A DNA stretch of 64,000 nt from CBDANO01 sp965197665 (GTDB lineage Bacteria; Chloroflexota; Dehalococcoidia; Lucifugimonadales; UBA3495): the NCBI GenBank assembly GCA_965197665.1, contig CBDANO010000005.1:1178001-1242000 (forward strand), written 5' to 3'. Of the stretch, positions 25,442-35,032 are shown piece by piece. The notes under the pieces are model-generated. The model worked only from the letters and a program-made list of their open reading frames with translations. It was not told the origin of the DNA and did not search any database. Every line of letters begins with the position of its first letter. Position 1 is the first letter of the stretch. A program made the position numbers and the translations under genes.

Positions 25442-26341
25442 ATGAAAGTAGGGATGATCGGCCTAGGGAACATGGGCAGCCCCATGGCGGGCTGGGTGTT
25501 AAAGGCGGGGCTGCCTCTGGTGGTCCACGACATCAGGGAAGACGCCGCCGGACCATTGCTGGAGCAGGGCGCAACCTGGGCCAACTCACCGGCGGAGGCG
25601 GCCGCCCAGTGCGACGTGATCTGCACCTGCGTGCCGGGACCCCCGGAGATGGAAGCGGCCGCCTTGGGTCCAAAGGGAATCGTGGAGGGGATCAAGCCGG
25701 ACTCCATCTACATCGACCACACCACCAATTCGCCGTCCACGGTGCGGATGGTGGGAGACGCCGTAAAAGCGCGAAAGGCGTACATGCTGGACGCCCCCTT
25801 GGACGGCGGCAGGGAAGGCTCCCTGGCGGGAGAAATCACGCTGTTCGTCGGCGGCGACGAGTCCGCCTTGAATAGGGCGCGGCCGGTCCTGGACTCCTTC
25901 TCCAGAAGCGTCGTTTGGGTGGGGGAGTTGGGCAACGGCTCGGTGACGAAGATCGTTCACAATGCTTTGGCCATGAGCATCGACCTGCTTCTGGCCGAGT
26001 GTATGACCCTGGGCGTCAAGGCCGGGGTGCCGACGGAGCGCTTGATCGAGGCCTTCCGGGAAGGGTGGATCATCAGCGAAAACATGAGCTTTGCCAAACG
26101 GTTGCCGGAAACCCTGTTCAAAGGGGATTTCTCGGCCAGATTTGCTCTCAAACTTGCTCATAAAGACTTTCGCTTGGCCGGAGAGCTGGCCGACCGCTAC
26201 GGCGTCCCAACCCGCATAGTAGACCTCTGCCAGGCCGAATTGCTGGAGGCGATGAACCGGGGCTGGGGTGATTACGACCGCACCGTCTCCTCCACACTTC
26301 AAGAAGAGCGGGCCAACGTAAAGCTGAGGGTCAACGGCTAG
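25442..26341 (+). CDS. NAD(P)-dependent 3-hydroxyisobutyrate dehydrogenase-like protein
   Basis: The 299-residue beta-hydroxyacid dehydrogenase has the Rossmann motif GMIGLGNMGSPMAGWVL at the N-terminus, the substrate-binding DAPLDGGREGSLAGEIT, the catalytic Lys in GNGSVTKIVHNAL, and a C-terminal all-helical domain ending with KDFRLAGELADRYGVP. The family oxidises 3-hydroxyisobutyrate, tartronate semialdehyde or similar substrates. The ATG at 25442 follows GGGGAA and begins directly at the Rossmann fold; the open frame extends 51 codons upstream without family similarity. Confidence 0.92.
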   Translation: MKVGMIGLGNMGSPMAGWVLKAGLPLVVHDIREDAAGPLLEQGATWANSPAEAAAQCDVICTCVPGPPEMEAAALGPKGIVEGIKPDSIYIDHTTNSPSTVRMVGDAVKARKAYMLDAPLDGGREGSLAGEITLFVGGDESALNRARPVLDSFSRSVVWVGELGNGSVTKIVHNALAMSIDLLLAECMTLGVKAGVPTERLIEAFREGWIISENMSFAKRLPETLFKGDFSARFALKLAHKDFRLAGELADRYGVPTRIVDLCQAELLEAMNRGWGDYDRTVSSTLQEERANVKLRVNG

Positions 26342-26412
26342 GCCGCCTTGCGGGTAGGGCTTCTTGCCCCGGCGCCTTCCGGCATGGCTCAGGGCCGTGA
26401 TTAAGGGCGGGA

Positions 26413-27660
26413 TTACAAGCGGGCGGAGATGGTTCCCACCATCGCCCCGTTTCGAATTTCCTCGGGCTCTTCCCGGGCTACTGGGTCTCCGATGGCTCCT
26501 AGGTCGGACTCCTCCAGCTTGTAATACCTGATGCTGTTGTCCAGCGTCATCTTTCTTCTCGCCTGGTCGGAGACATCGTCCCTCCCCATCAGAGTCGCCA
26601 CCGTCCCCGGATAGGGCAGCCCGTCGTGGCCGGTCTCCCCCACGAACAGGGCGTCGAAGTGCAAGTAATCGGAGGCGAACAGCATCGAGTCCTCCCCGAC
26701 GTGCTCGATGAACCAGGGAATGAACTCGTCCCCCGGCTCGCAACTAAAGAACACCCGGCCGCTCTTGATGTACTCGCTGGGCTTGGCCGATATGCCGGCC
26801 CACCGCTCAGGGGCCACCTCGTTGTACTCGTCCATTCGGTTCATCCAGTAGGGCACCCAACCGGCCCCGGCCTCCAAGAACGCGACTCTAAGGTTGGGGT
26901 AGCGCTCCAAAACGCCGCTGGTAATAACGTTGGAACAAGCGAGCATTTGGGCGAAGGCGTGGGCCATGTGGTTGATCTCCAGCATGTGGTCCGGGCGGTT
27001 GATGTCGAAGTAGGTGCGGAAGAAAGTGGGCAGGGCCGGCCCGTGCACCGCCACCGCCACGTCCAAGCGCTCCGCCTCGGCCCAAAAGGGGTTTAGCCGC
27101 GGATCGCTGAGCAAAGTGTCCTCGCGGACGGTGCAACCGATCTGGATGCCCACCATGCCCAGTTGGGTTACCGCCCGCCTCATTTCTTGGATTGCCAGGT
27201 CCACGTCCTGCAGCGGGACTGCCCCGATTCCCTTGAGGCGTCTTGGAGACACCTGGCAGTAGTTGTAGAGCCAGTCGTTGTAAGCCCTGGCCCGGGCGTC
27301 GGCGAATCCGGCGTCATGGGTCACGTTTAGGGGCAACTCATCGGTGGGATACACAACCGCCACGTCGATGTTGTCCTCGTCCATGTCCGCAAGCCTGGCC
27401 CAGGGGTTGTAGGTGCCCATCCGTCGGTACAGGTACGACTTGCCGACTGGGGGGAACTGGTTGCCGTTGACTCCCACGAAGCCGTTCTCGCCCTCGGGAG
27501 TCCAGACCCTGCCGTCGACCAACCGGACAATATTGCCCTTAGACGCTTCGGTGTAGATGGGCCGGCGGTCCCGGTACTTGGGGTCGATGCCCTCGTAAGT
27601 TTCGTTGACCTCTACGACGTGACCGTCGCCGTCGATAATTATTTCAGGCCGCTCAACCAT
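26413..27660 (-). CDS. amidohydrolase family (Amidohydro-rel / ACMSD-like) metal-dependent hydrolase
   Basis: The 415-residue TIM-barrel hydrolase begins IIIDGDGHVVEVNETY, where the DGHVVE stretch stands for the first metal motif of this subgroup. LRVAFLEAGAGWVPYWMNRMDE and FASDYLHFDAL carry the later conserved residues. Relatives include aminocarboxymuconate-semialdehyde decarboxylase and resorcylate decarboxylase, so decarboxylation is as likely as hydrolysis. The start has GAGGA seven bases upstream, and TATACT lies further upstream as a possible -10. A second related gene is at 55033-56157. Confidence 0.87.
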   Translation of the reverse strand: MVERPEIIIDGDGHVVEVNETYEGIDPKYRDRRPIYTEASKGNIVRLVDGRVWTPEGENGFVGVNGNQFPPVGKSYLYRRMGTYNPWARLADMDEDNIDVAVVYPTDELPLNVTHDAGFADARARAYNDWLYNYCQVSPRRLKGIGAVPLQDVDLAIQEMRRAVTQLGMVGIQIGCTVREDTLLSDPRLNPFWAEAERLDVAVAVHGPALPTFFRTYFDINRPDHMLEINHMAHAFAQMLACSNVITSGVLERYPNLRVAFLEAGAGWVPYWMNRMDEYNEVAPERWAGISAKPSEYIKSGRVFFSCEPGDEFIPWFIEHVGEDSMLFASDYLHFDALFVGETGHDGLPYPGTVATLMGRDDVSDQARRKMTLDNSIRYYKLEESDLGAIGDPVAREEPEEIRNGAMVGTISARL

Positions 27661-27978
27661 AGCTTCATCCTCGCTCTTACCGGATTGGGATAGTATATCA
27701 GGCTTGGCGGGATTCGGCCCGAACGCCTACGATGTTTCATGCTCACGATGTTTCACGGTCTGCTAATACTCCCGTCATTGCCGTGAGGATCGGCGACTTT
27801 CATCCCCATAACCGGCCCACCGGGGCGGGGAATGGGAATTCTTCCTTTTCATTGTCCTTGGGTGCTATACTCTCCGCAGGAAGCCTGCCGGGCCCTATTC
27901 GCCTCCGGCGGGGGCCGGCGTTGCCTGAACACCGGCCGTGGACGCGGCCGCCTTGAGCCTGCCGAGGAGATGAAACAC
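27661..27978. other. divergent intergenic region with repeats
   Basis: This spacer lies between the minus-strand amidohydrolase and hyuB. It holds a short direct repeat, ACGATGTTTCA, at about 27729 and 27744, and then a diverged copy of dispersed repeat family 1. No coding region was found. Confidence 0.5.
27774..27865 (+). repeat. dispersed intergenic repeat family 1, diverged copy
   Basis: The region starts ATTGCCGTGAGGATCGGCG and continues ACTTTCATCCCCATA, matching the reverse complement of 12411-12441 at most positions. The following part (CCGGCCCACCGG, then AATTCTTCC and TTTTCATTGTCCTT) aligns loosely with the rest of that element. It lies in front of hyuB. Confidence 0.5.
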
Positions 27979-29715
27979 GTGCAAACACAGTCTCGGGTAG
28001 ACCCCATAAAGTTCGAAGTCATTCGCAACGCCTTGGTCGAGGCGGTGGAGGAGATGGCGGCGGCCCTCCGGCACAGCGCCTATTCCACCAACATCAAGAC
28101 TCGCTGCGATTTTTCTTGCGCTCTTTTCGACCGAGACCTGCGGCCCGTTGCCCAAGCCTTCACCCAGCCGGTCCATCTGGGGTCCATGGTCGAAATGATG
28201 CCTCGCATGATCCGGGAGTACGGACCGGAGAACTTGGGTCCGGGCGACTTCATCTTTTCCAACGATCCCTACGGCGGCGGGGTGCACCTCAACGACATCG
28301 GCGTGGTTGCGCCGGTCTATCACAACGGAGAGATTTTCGCATACGTAGCAAACATGGCCCACCACGTGGACGTAGGCGGAGGCGCCCCGGCAAGCGTGGG
28401 CGCCTTTCGGGAAGTGTACCAAGAGGGCGTCATAATTCCCGGCGTCAAGATGGTGCAAGGGGGGAAGATGGTCTCCGACGTCTTCAGGTTGGTGCTGGCC
28501 CAGATCCGGTCCAAGCGAGAGACGGCGGGCGACTTCCGCGCCCAGATTGCGGCCAATAATACCGGCGCCAGGCGGCTTGCCGGGTTGTTGGACCGGTTGG
28601 GCGCCGAGACCATCACTTTCTACATTGAAGAGCTCTTTGCTTACACCGACCGCCGGACGGAAGCTGAGTTGGCCAAGCTCCCCAAGGGCGAATACGTCGC
28701 CGACGGTTACGTGGACAACGACGGTTTTACCGAGGACCCGGTGCGTTTGGTGGGAAAGGTGATTATCGACGACGACGGCGTGCTCTTCGACATGACCGGC
28801 TCCGACCCGCAACGGCCGGCGCCGGTCAACTCCACTTATGCCCAGACCTTCTCCACCTGCGCCTACGTGCTCAAGAGCCTCGCGGACCCGGACCTGCCGG
28901 TAAACGCCGGGTTCTATCGCCACGTCCGTATGGTGGCGCCCAAGGGCACCGTCGTCAATTGCACGGAGCCGTCGCCGGTAGTCGGGGGCTGGGAAACCCA
29001 CGTCCGCCTCAACGACGTTTTCTACAAGGCGCTGGCCGCCGCGATACCGGAACGGGTGCCGGCCGGGTCCAAGGCCATGCAGTGCCACGCCGGTTTCGGC
29101 GGCACCGACCCTCGGACCGGCGAGTACTATTGCTACCTGGAGACCATTGCCGGCGGCTACGGGGCCCGGGCCAGCAGCGACGGCCCGGACGCGGTGCAGA
29201 CCCACGGGCAAAACACCGAGAACGCCCCCATCGAGGAAACGGAAATCAACTACCCGGTCCGGATCAGCCGCTACGAGTTGGTGGAAGACTCGGAAGGCCC
29301 CGGCAGATACCGGGGGGGCCTCGGCTTGAGAAGGGACTACCACTTGCTGGACCATGAAGCGACCTTCACCGTTCTGGCGGACCGGGACCGCTGGGGGCCT
29401 TGGGGGCTTTTCGGCGGACATGACGGGCTGAAGGCCAGCTACGTCCTCAACCCGGACCAAGAGAACCAAGAGTTGAGTTCCAAGGTGACCCTTCAACTCA
29501 AGCCCGGCGAGAAAGTGAGCTACCGGACCTGCGGCGGCGGCGGCTACGGCCCGCCCGAGGAGCGGGAACCCGCTCTGGTATTGCAGGACGTGCGCGAGCG
29601 GAAAATCAGCGCCGTCCGGGCCCGGGAAGTGTACAAGGTAGCCGTCGACACAAACGGTTGGACGGTGGACCAGCAAGAAACGGCCAAGCTCCGGTCGAAT
29701 CACGTCGCTTCCTGA
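27979..29715 (+). CDS. hyuB: hydantoinase B / 5-oxoprolinase-type subunit
   Basis: The 578-residue protein is a HyuB-type subunit. It has the opening VDPIKFEVIRNALVEAVEEM, the conserved IFSNDPYGGGVHLNDIGVV, a Gly-rich ADRDRWGPWGLFGG segment, and a C-terminal GGGGYGPPEERE. With HyuA it forms an ATP-dependent N-heterocycle amidase acting on hydantoins, 5-oxoproline or N-methylhydantoin, or an acetone/acetophenone-carboxylase-like enzyme. The GTG at 27979 has GAGGAG nine bases upstream; the ATG at 27970 directly abuts that site and is less likely. Here hyuB precedes hyuA, the reverse of many operons. Confidence 0.9.
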   Translation: MQTQSRVDPIKFEVIRNALVEAVEEMAAALRHSAYSTNIKTRCDFSCALFDRDLRPVAQAFTQPVHLGSMVEMMPRMIREYGPENLGPGDFIFSNDPYGGGVHLNDIGVVAPVYHNGEIFAYVANMAHHVDVGGGAPASVGAFREVYQEGVIIPGVKMVQGGKMVSDVFRLVLAQIRSKRETAGDFRAQIAANNTGARRLAGLLDRLGAETITFYIEELFAYTDRRTEAELAKLPKGEYVADGYVDNDGFTEDPVRLVGKVIIDDDGVLFDMTGSDPQRPAPVNSTYAQTFSTCAYVLKSLADPDLPVNAGFYRHVRMVAPKGTVVNCTEPSPVVGGWETHVRLNDVFYKALAAAIPERVPAGSKAMQCHAGFGGTDPRTGEYYCYLETIAGGYGARASSDGPDAVQTHGQNTENAPIEETEINYPVRISRYELVEDSEGPGRYRGGLGLRRDYHLLDHEATFTVLADRDRWGPWGLFGGHDGLKASYVLNPDQENQELSSKVTLQLKPGEKVSYRTCGGGGYGPPEEREPALVLQDVRERKISAVRAREVYKVAVDTNGWTVDQQETAKLRSNHVAS

Positions 29716-29958
29716 ACGCTTGGCACCGTCCGAACGTAGATTTAGTTAGCCGGGAACCCACAACCCAATACGGCTTTGCCGGTCAAGGCGCTGCCTATTA
29801 ACCCCTATCAAGGGGCGAGAACGGGCCCGCGGTTGAAGTAAATCGCGCATGAGATGGACTGGAGCCGGTTGAAGTCGCGCCGGCGGCTTTCGGGGCTGCC
29901 CGGCTCTTGGACTTAATCCGCCATGACACCCGGCCCCGGCCGGAGGAGGAAACCGCAA

Positions 29959-32064
29959 ATGACCGTCAAGTACCGCTTGGGCATCGACGTGGGGGGAACC
30001 TTCACCGATGCCACCCTTATCAATGAGTCCACGGGCGAAATCCAGATAGGGAAAGTGCATTCGACGCCGCGAGACCCGTCGGTAGGATTTCTTGAAGCCG
30101 CCCACCGTATCTTGCGGCAAGCCGGTGTTGGTCCGGATGCGGTTGCCTACGTGGTCCACGGCACTACCGTAGCCACCAACGCCATCATCGAAGGGAACCT
30201 GGCAGCCACGGCCTTCATTACTACTGACGGTTTCCGGGACATGCTGGAGATTCAGCGTCAGATCCGGCCGGTACTATACGACCTTCTCTTCGAGAAGCCC
30301 CGGCCCCTGGTACCCAGATATTTGTGCTACGGAGTTCCGGAAAGACTGGACGCCCAAGGCAACGTGCTGGTACCCCTCGACGAAGAGGCGGTGCGCCGGG
30401 TGGCCCAAGAGTTGCGCGAGGAAGGCGTGGAGTCCATCGCTATTTGCTACCTCCACTCCTACATCAACTCCGTCCACGAGAAGCGGACCGGGGAGATTAT
30501 CCGGGAAGTGTTCCCGGAGAGCAGTCTTTCCCTCTCTTCCGAAGTGGCGCCGGAATTCCGGGAATACTTTAGGGCCAGCACCACCGTCATCAACGCGGGA
30601 GTCCGCCCCATCGTCAGCCGCTATCTGGGCAGCATCGAGGGGCGGTTGCGGGAGGCGGGCCTTTCGGCGGAGTTGCTGGTTATGCAGAGCAGCGGCGGGG
30701 TGCTTACCTTCGAAGCAGCCCAAGAAAAGCCGGTGTTCATGGTGGAATCGGGGCCGGCCGCTGGGGTCATAGCCGCCAATTACTTGGGTAACGCCTTGGG
30801 ACGGTCCGACGCCTTGTCTATTGACATGGGGGGTACCACCGCCAAGGCGGGGCTGATCCAGAACGGCGCGCCCCGGGTGACCAAAGACTATGAGGTAGGG
30901 GCCTCGGCCCGGTCCTCCGAGCGGGGCGCCAAGGGCGGCGGCTACCCGATTCGCACGCCGGTCATCGACCTTGTGGAAATCGGGGCCGGCGGCGGCTCCA
31001 TCGCTTGGGTCGACTCGGGCGGGGGTCTCCGAGTGGGGCCCCACAGCGCCGGGGCCGACCCCGGCCCGGTGTGCTACGGTTTGGGGGGGACTGAGCCAAC
31101 TATCACCGACGCCAACGTGACCCTGGGCCGCCTCGACCCCGACTACTTCCTGGGCGGGGAGATGTCACTGGACGTCGAAGGGGCCCGGTGGGCGATCAAG
31201 GAAAAGTGCGCCGATCCCTTGGGACTTGACGTCATCGAAGCTGCTATAGGCATCATAGAGATCGCCAACACCGCCATGGTAAACGCCCTGCGCCGCATCT
31301 CGGTGCAACGGGGCTACGACCCCCGGGACTTTGTCCTGGTCGCTTTCGGCGGCGCCGGACCGGTACACGCCAACCGGTTGGCGGCGGAACTGGAAATACC
31401 AACCACCCTCATTCCCATGAGCCCGGGAATCTTCTCGGCCATGGGCCTCCTAGTGACTGACCTCAAGCACGATTATTCCGTTACCTTGATCGAACGCTTA
31501 GAGAACTTGGACTTGGAGGGTCTGGAGGCGGCTTATCAGGGGATGGAAGACCAGGGCCGGCAAGCCTTGCTGCGGGAAGGGGTCCGCCCGGAGGATATTG
31601 CGTTCCAGCGGCAAGTGGACATGCGGTACGTCGGCCAGAGCTATGAGTTGCCCATCCCCTTGGGAGGCGGGCAGTTCGACGCCGCCAGACTTAGCGGCGT
31701 CCAAGAGCAGTTCCACCAAGAGCACGAACGGGCTTACGGGTTCAACGCGCCGGAAGAGCCCATGGAGGTAGTCACCCTGCGGGTCACCGCCATCGGAAAC
31801 ATCTCCAAGCCGCGCCTGCGCGAGCTCGGGCAGAACGGCGCCGACCTCGGGCAGGCCCAGCGGGCCACTAGGCCCATATACTTTGCCGAGAGTGAAGGCT
31901 TCACCGAGTGCCCCATCTACGGGCGGTACCAGTTGGGGCCGGGATCGGTGATCAAGGGTCCCGCCGTGGTGGAAGAGATGGACTCCACCACCGTCATCCA
32001 TCCCGGGTACACGGCGACCGTGGATAAATTCGGCAACATGTTCCTGACTTCGTCCGAAGGGTAG
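29959..32064 (+). CDS. hyuA: hydantoinase A / 5-oxoprolinase-type subunit
   Basis: The 701-residue protein has the actin-fold phosphate-binding motif GIDVGGTFTDATL at the N-terminus and a second one in SIDMGGTTAKAGL. It also has YVVHGTTVATNAIIE, PVFMVESGPAAGV, the glycine-rich EIGAGGGSIAWVD, GPHSAGADPGPVCYG and FGGAGPVHANRLA. HyuA binds ATP and, with HyuB, opens cyclic imides by phosphorylating the carbonyl. The ATG at 29959 is chosen because GGAGGA lies nine bases upstream; the frame extends 12 codons further. It follows hyuB after a 243-base gap. Confidence 0.92.
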   Translation: MTVKYRLGIDVGGTFTDATLINESTGEIQIGKVHSTPRDPSVGFLEAAHRILRQAGVGPDAVAYVVHGTTVATNAIIEGNLAATAFITTDGFRDMLEIQRQIRPVLYDLLFEKPRPLVPRYLCYGVPERLDAQGNVLVPLDEEAVRRVAQELREEGVESIAICYLHSYINSVHEKRTGEIIREVFPESSLSLSSEVAPEFREYFRASTTVINAGVRPIVSRYLGSIEGRLREAGLSAELLVMQSSGGVLTFEAAQEKPVFMVESGPAAGVIAANYLGNALGRSDALSIDMGGTTAKAGLIQNGAPRVTKDYEVGASARSSERGAKGGGYPIRTPVIDLVEIGAGGGSIAWVDSGGGLRVGPHSAGADPGPVCYGLGGTEPTITDANVTLGRLDPDYFLGGEMSLDVEGARWAIKEKCADPLGLDVIEAAIGIIEIANTAMVNALRRISVQRGYDPRDFVLVAFGGAGPVHANRLAAELEIPTTLIPMSPGIFSAMGLLVTDLKHDYSVTLIERLENLDLEGLEAAYQGMEDQGRQALLREGVRPEDIAFQRQVDMRYVGQSYELPIPLGGGQFDAARLSGVQEQFHQEHERAYGFNAPEEPMEVVTLRVTAIGNISKPRLRELGQNGADLGQAQRATRPIYFAESEGFTECPIYGRYQLGPGSVIKGPAVVEEMDSTTVIHPGYTATVDKFGNMFLTSSEG

Positions 32065-32090
32065 GAGAGGGAACTTTTTCAACACCCTCC
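32064..32090 (+). repeat. dispersed repeat family 2 copy, overlapping the hyuA stop
   Basis: GGAGAGGGAACTTTTTCAAC followed by ACCCTCC recurs, with one change in the T-run, on the opposite strand at 47293-47268. The outer GGAG.GGG and CCCTCC arms can form a short hairpin around a T-rich loop, so the unit may work as a terminator or RNA-end structure. It begins on the last base of the hyuA stop codon. Confidence 0.5.
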
Positions 32091-32113
32091 AAGACATGAG
32101 GAGCGTTTAGAGT

Positions 32114-32305
32114 ATGGAGGACATTACAAAAGAGCAGCTAAGCCAAATGCTGGAGAGTGAGGGCTTGGACCCCGACTGGGCGGGTGTGGAGCAACTCTTG
32201 CCCAAGGCCCGGCAACTTGGACTGCGTTTGAAGCTGCTGCGGTCCGCCGACCTCGGCATTGAAGAAATTGGCGGTGTATTCAGTCCTCATTGGCCTACCG
32301 GCTGA
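32114..32305 (+). CDS. small AtzG/DUF4089-like protein preceding an amidase
   Basis: This 63-residue acidic helical protein ends 22 bases before an amidase start. Its two-helix layout and its C-terminal ADLGIEEIGGVFSPHWP recall the DUF4089/AtzG family, whose members end in a similar ExxPVFxP and pack against an amidase as GatC does in the glutaminyl-tRNA amidotransferase. The similarity is by pattern only. It also reads as a short N-terminal DWAGVEQLLPKARQLGLRL helix. The role as an amidase accessory subunit is inferred from size, order and tail motif. Confidence 0.6.
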   Translation: MEDITKEQLSQMLESEGLDPDWAGVEQLLPKARQLGLRLKLLRSADLGIEEIGGVFSPHWPTG

Positions 32306-32327
32306 GGAGACGGTCTTAGGAGACGTG

Positions 32328-33746
32328 ATGACCGGCAAGACTATCGATCAGCTCTGTTACTTGACCATACGAGAAGCGGCCAAGCTGATCCAAAAGCGTG
32401 ATCTTTCTCCGGTGGAGCTTACCAGGGCCCACCTTCAGCGCATCGACGACTTGGACGGTAAGCTCCGGGCCTTCGTAGCCCTGCTTCCCGATGAGGCGAT
32501 GGAAGAGGCCCGGGTGGCCGAGGCCGAGATTCTGCAAGGTAAATACCGGGGGCCTCTACATGGGATTCCGGTGGCCCACAAAGACCAGTTCGATTCCCGG
32601 GGCCTGCCCAGCCGCGCCCGTCCCGACGCCGATCAACTCAAGGACGTAATCGAGGACGCCACGGCAGTCCGGAGGCTCAGGGAAGCAGGCTCGGTCTTCC
32701 TGGGTAAGCTGGAAATGGACGGGTGGGCGGTTGGCGAGGACGCGGAAGACCAGCGGGACCAAGCGCGCAACGCTTGGGACCTGACCCGCACCCCCGGGGC
32801 CTCCAGCAGCGGCTCCGGGGCCGGCTTGGCCGGCGGTTTGTGCATGGGGTCCTTGGGTGAAGACAGCGGCGGCTCCATCAGGTATCCCGCCGCGGTGTCC
32901 GGCGTGGTGGGTCTGAAGCCGACCTACGGTCTCGTCAGCCGCTTCGGGCTGGCCCCGTTGAGTTGGTCTTTGGACCACGGAGGCCCCATGGCCCGGACCG
33001 TCGAGGACACGGCCCTGCTGCTCCAAGCCGCCGCGGGCCACGACCCCAGGGACCCGACTTCCATCAACGTTCCGGTACCCGACTACACGGCGGCACTGCG
33101 GGAAGATGTTAGCGGCCTCAGCATCGGCGTGCCCCGGGACCACATCGACAGGCTCGGCGCGGACATGGACGGGGAAATCCTGCACGCCATGGACCGGGCG
33201 CTGTCCGAGTTGGAAGGACTTGGCGCTCGAGTTCAGGACGTGCGGATTCCCAGCTTGGAATACGGACCCATCGCAATGGTCGCGATGTGGTACGTGGAAA
33301 CTTACACTCCCAGGAAGAAAGACCTCCAGAATCGACCGGAGATCTTCGGCGACATGGCGCGGGACATCCTGTACCAGGGGAGCCTAATCTCGTCGGCGGA
33401 CTACGTGTTGACCCATCAACTCCGCTCCAGACTCCGGCGGGAGTACGCCGAAACCCTCCGCACGGTAGACGTGTTGGTGCTCCCCACGACGCCGTACCCC
33501 GCGCCGGTCGCCCAGGAATTTCACGGGGAGGCGCTGGTTACCGGAATTTTCAACTTGGTCCACTTCATGGGCCCCTTTAACTTGACCGGGACCCCGGCCA
33601 TCTCCGTGCCCTCGGGGTTCAACTCCGCCGGTCTGCCTATGGGCATGCAGATTTTGGGCAAGGCCCTTGACGAGTCTACCGTGCTGCGGGTCGCTTACAC
33701 CTACCAACAGCACGCCGGTCGGCACAAACGCCGCCCGCCGATTTAG
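32328..33746 (+). CDS. amidase signature family hydrolase
   Basis: The 472-residue enzyme has the amidase-signature Ser-cisSer-Lys triad: Lys in GIPVAHKDQFDSRG, the Gly/Ser-rich TPGASSSGSGAGLAGG with the cis-Ser, and the nucleophile in LGEDSGGSIRYPAA. The C-terminal GTPAISVPSGFNSAGLPMGM is typical of Asp-tRNA amidotransferase A and AtzE-type amidases. The ATG at 32328 has AGGAG five bases upstream and leaves a 22-base gap from the small AtzG-like gene; the frame could extend into that gene. It hydrolyses an amide or biuret-like substrate, unknown here. Confidence 0.93.
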   Translation: MTGKTIDQLCYLTIREAAKLIQKRDLSPVELTRAHLQRIDDLDGKLRAFVALLPDEAMEEARVAEAEILQGKYRGPLHGIPVAHKDQFDSRGLPSRARPDADQLKDVIEDATAVRRLREAGSVFLGKLEMDGWAVGEDAEDQRDQARNAWDLTRTPGASSSGSGAGLAGGLCMGSLGEDSGGSIRYPAAVSGVVGLKPTYGLVSRFGLAPLSWSLDHGGPMARTVEDTALLLQAAAGHDPRDPTSINVPVPDYTAALREDVSGLSIGVPRDHIDRLGADMDGEILHAMDRALSELEGLGARVQDVRIPSLEYGPIAMVAMWYVETYTPRKKDLQNRPEIFGDMARDILYQGSLISSADYVLTHQLRSRLRREYAETLRTVDVLVLPTTPYPAPVAQEFHGEALVTGIFNLVHFMGPFNLTGTPAISVPSGFNSAGLPMGMQILGKALDESTVLRVAYTYQQHAGRHKRRPPI

Positions 33747-33985
33747 CCCCGGTAGTTAATCCCGTGTGCAAGCCTTACCGCCCGTCCGGATACAACGCCA
33801 GGGTTGCTCCACCCCGTAAAGAACGAGGGTGGTATGGCCGGCATGCTTTCAGCGGGCCGTCTCCGACGAGAGAAATGGGATACCGGGCTCCACCCTCGGA
33901 GTGGGTCCGGCTAAAAAGTGGAAACGCCGTAGCGCAAGGCTTGGCGGCGGAAGTCATAAGGTAGGACGGGAAAGGAGAGTCGGCC

Positions 33986-34990
33986 ATGAAAGTCGGAATC
34001 TACAACAGCGTCAAGGATGTGCCCGGGAGAGGAAAGAACCTGCCCGCGATAATGGACGAGGTCATCGAAGAAGCGGTATTGGCCGAAGAGATGGGCTTCG
34101 ATTGTATGTTCCTGGGGGAGCACCACATGGACCAGGAGGGTCAAATCCTCCCTTCACCCCTGGTTACCGCCGCGGTGATCGCCGCCCACACTCAACGACT
34201 GAAAATAGGTACCGCCGTGCTTCTGCTCCCCTTGTATCACCCGGTCCACATCGCCGAGGACGTGGCTACTTTGGATATCATTTCAAAGGGCCGGGTTATC
34301 CTGGGAGTGGGCCTGGGTTATCAACAAGTCGACTTCGACACCTACGGCTTGCACCTGCGGGACGCCAGAGGAAGGCTGGAAGAAGGGGTGGAGATCATCA
34401 AGAAGTGCTGGACCGGGGAGACCTTCTCCTACCACGGCAAGCACTTTCAGCTCAATGACGTTACTTGCGTGCCGACTCCCTTGCAAAGGCCTGGCCCGCC
34501 CCTCTGGTTCGGAGGCAGCGCCGACGCGGCGGTGCGCCGGGCCGGAAGGATGGGCGACGGCTGGATCGGCACGATGTTCCAGAACGAGGAGGGCGCCCGC
34601 CATTTGTCGGACCTATACCGGAGCGCCGCGGGCGGCGGGCGGGTTGCTCTGATGCGGGATGCCTGGGTCGCCGGGACCCGGGAAGAAGCAATGCGGCAGT
34701 ACGAGCCCTACTGGCTGCCGGTCATCAAGTATTACTGGCAAGCCGGGCTGCCGGAACTTCAACACATTCGCTCGGAGAGCGACATTACCATGGATGCTCT
34801 GGCGCCTCCGGTGATGATCATCGGCAGTCCGGAGGAATGCATAGGCCAATTCCACAAGTGGGGGGAGATTGCCGGCAGCGACTACTTGGTGCTGCGCATT
34901 CGCCAAGAGCACTCGGGCGGGCCGCCCCATGACCAGATAATGGGCGCCATTCGACGCTTCGGCGAAGAGGTATTGCCCCACCTGAACTGA
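33986..34990 (+). CDS. LLM-class flavin-dependent oxidoreductase
   Basis: The 334-residue luciferase-like protein has EMGFDCMFLGEHHMDQEG, LKIGTAVLLLPLYHPVHIAED, LDIISKGRVILGVGLGYQ and PPLWFGGSADAAVRRAGRMGDGW. The last two are the usual phosphate- and ring-binding parts of FMN/F420 in this fold. It lies between the amidase and a D-aminoacylase on the same strand, so it may oxidise a product or substrate of N-acyl compound breakdown. Its start is supported by GGAGAG upstream. The substrate is unknown. Confidence 0.92.
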   Translation: MKVGIYNSVKDVPGRGKNLPAIMDEVIEEAVLAEEMGFDCMFLGEHHMDQEGQILPSPLVTAAVIAAHTQRLKIGTAVLLLPLYHPVHIAEDVATLDIISKGRVILGVGLGYQQVDFDTYGLHLRDARGRLEEGVEIIKKCWTGETFSYHGKHFQLNDVTCVPTPLQRPGPPLWFGGSADAAVRRAGRMGDGWIGTMFQNEEGARHLSDLYRSAAGGGRVALMRDAWVAGTREEAMRQYEPYWLPVIKYYWQAGLPELQHIRSESDITMDALAPPVMIIGSPEECIGQFHKWGEIAGSDYLVLRIRQEHSGGPPHDQIMGAIRRFGEEVLPHLN

Positions 34991-35032
34991 TTCACGTCAT
35001 CGCCGGGTAACAGTTTTTCGGAGGGACCGGTC

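Noticed and set aside
27895..29703. Long minus-strand open frame (about 600 codons) opposite hyuB
   Set aside because: It lies wholly antisense to a strongly conserved HyuB gene and has no recognisable motifs. GC-rich third positions produce long shadow frames like this throughout the window.
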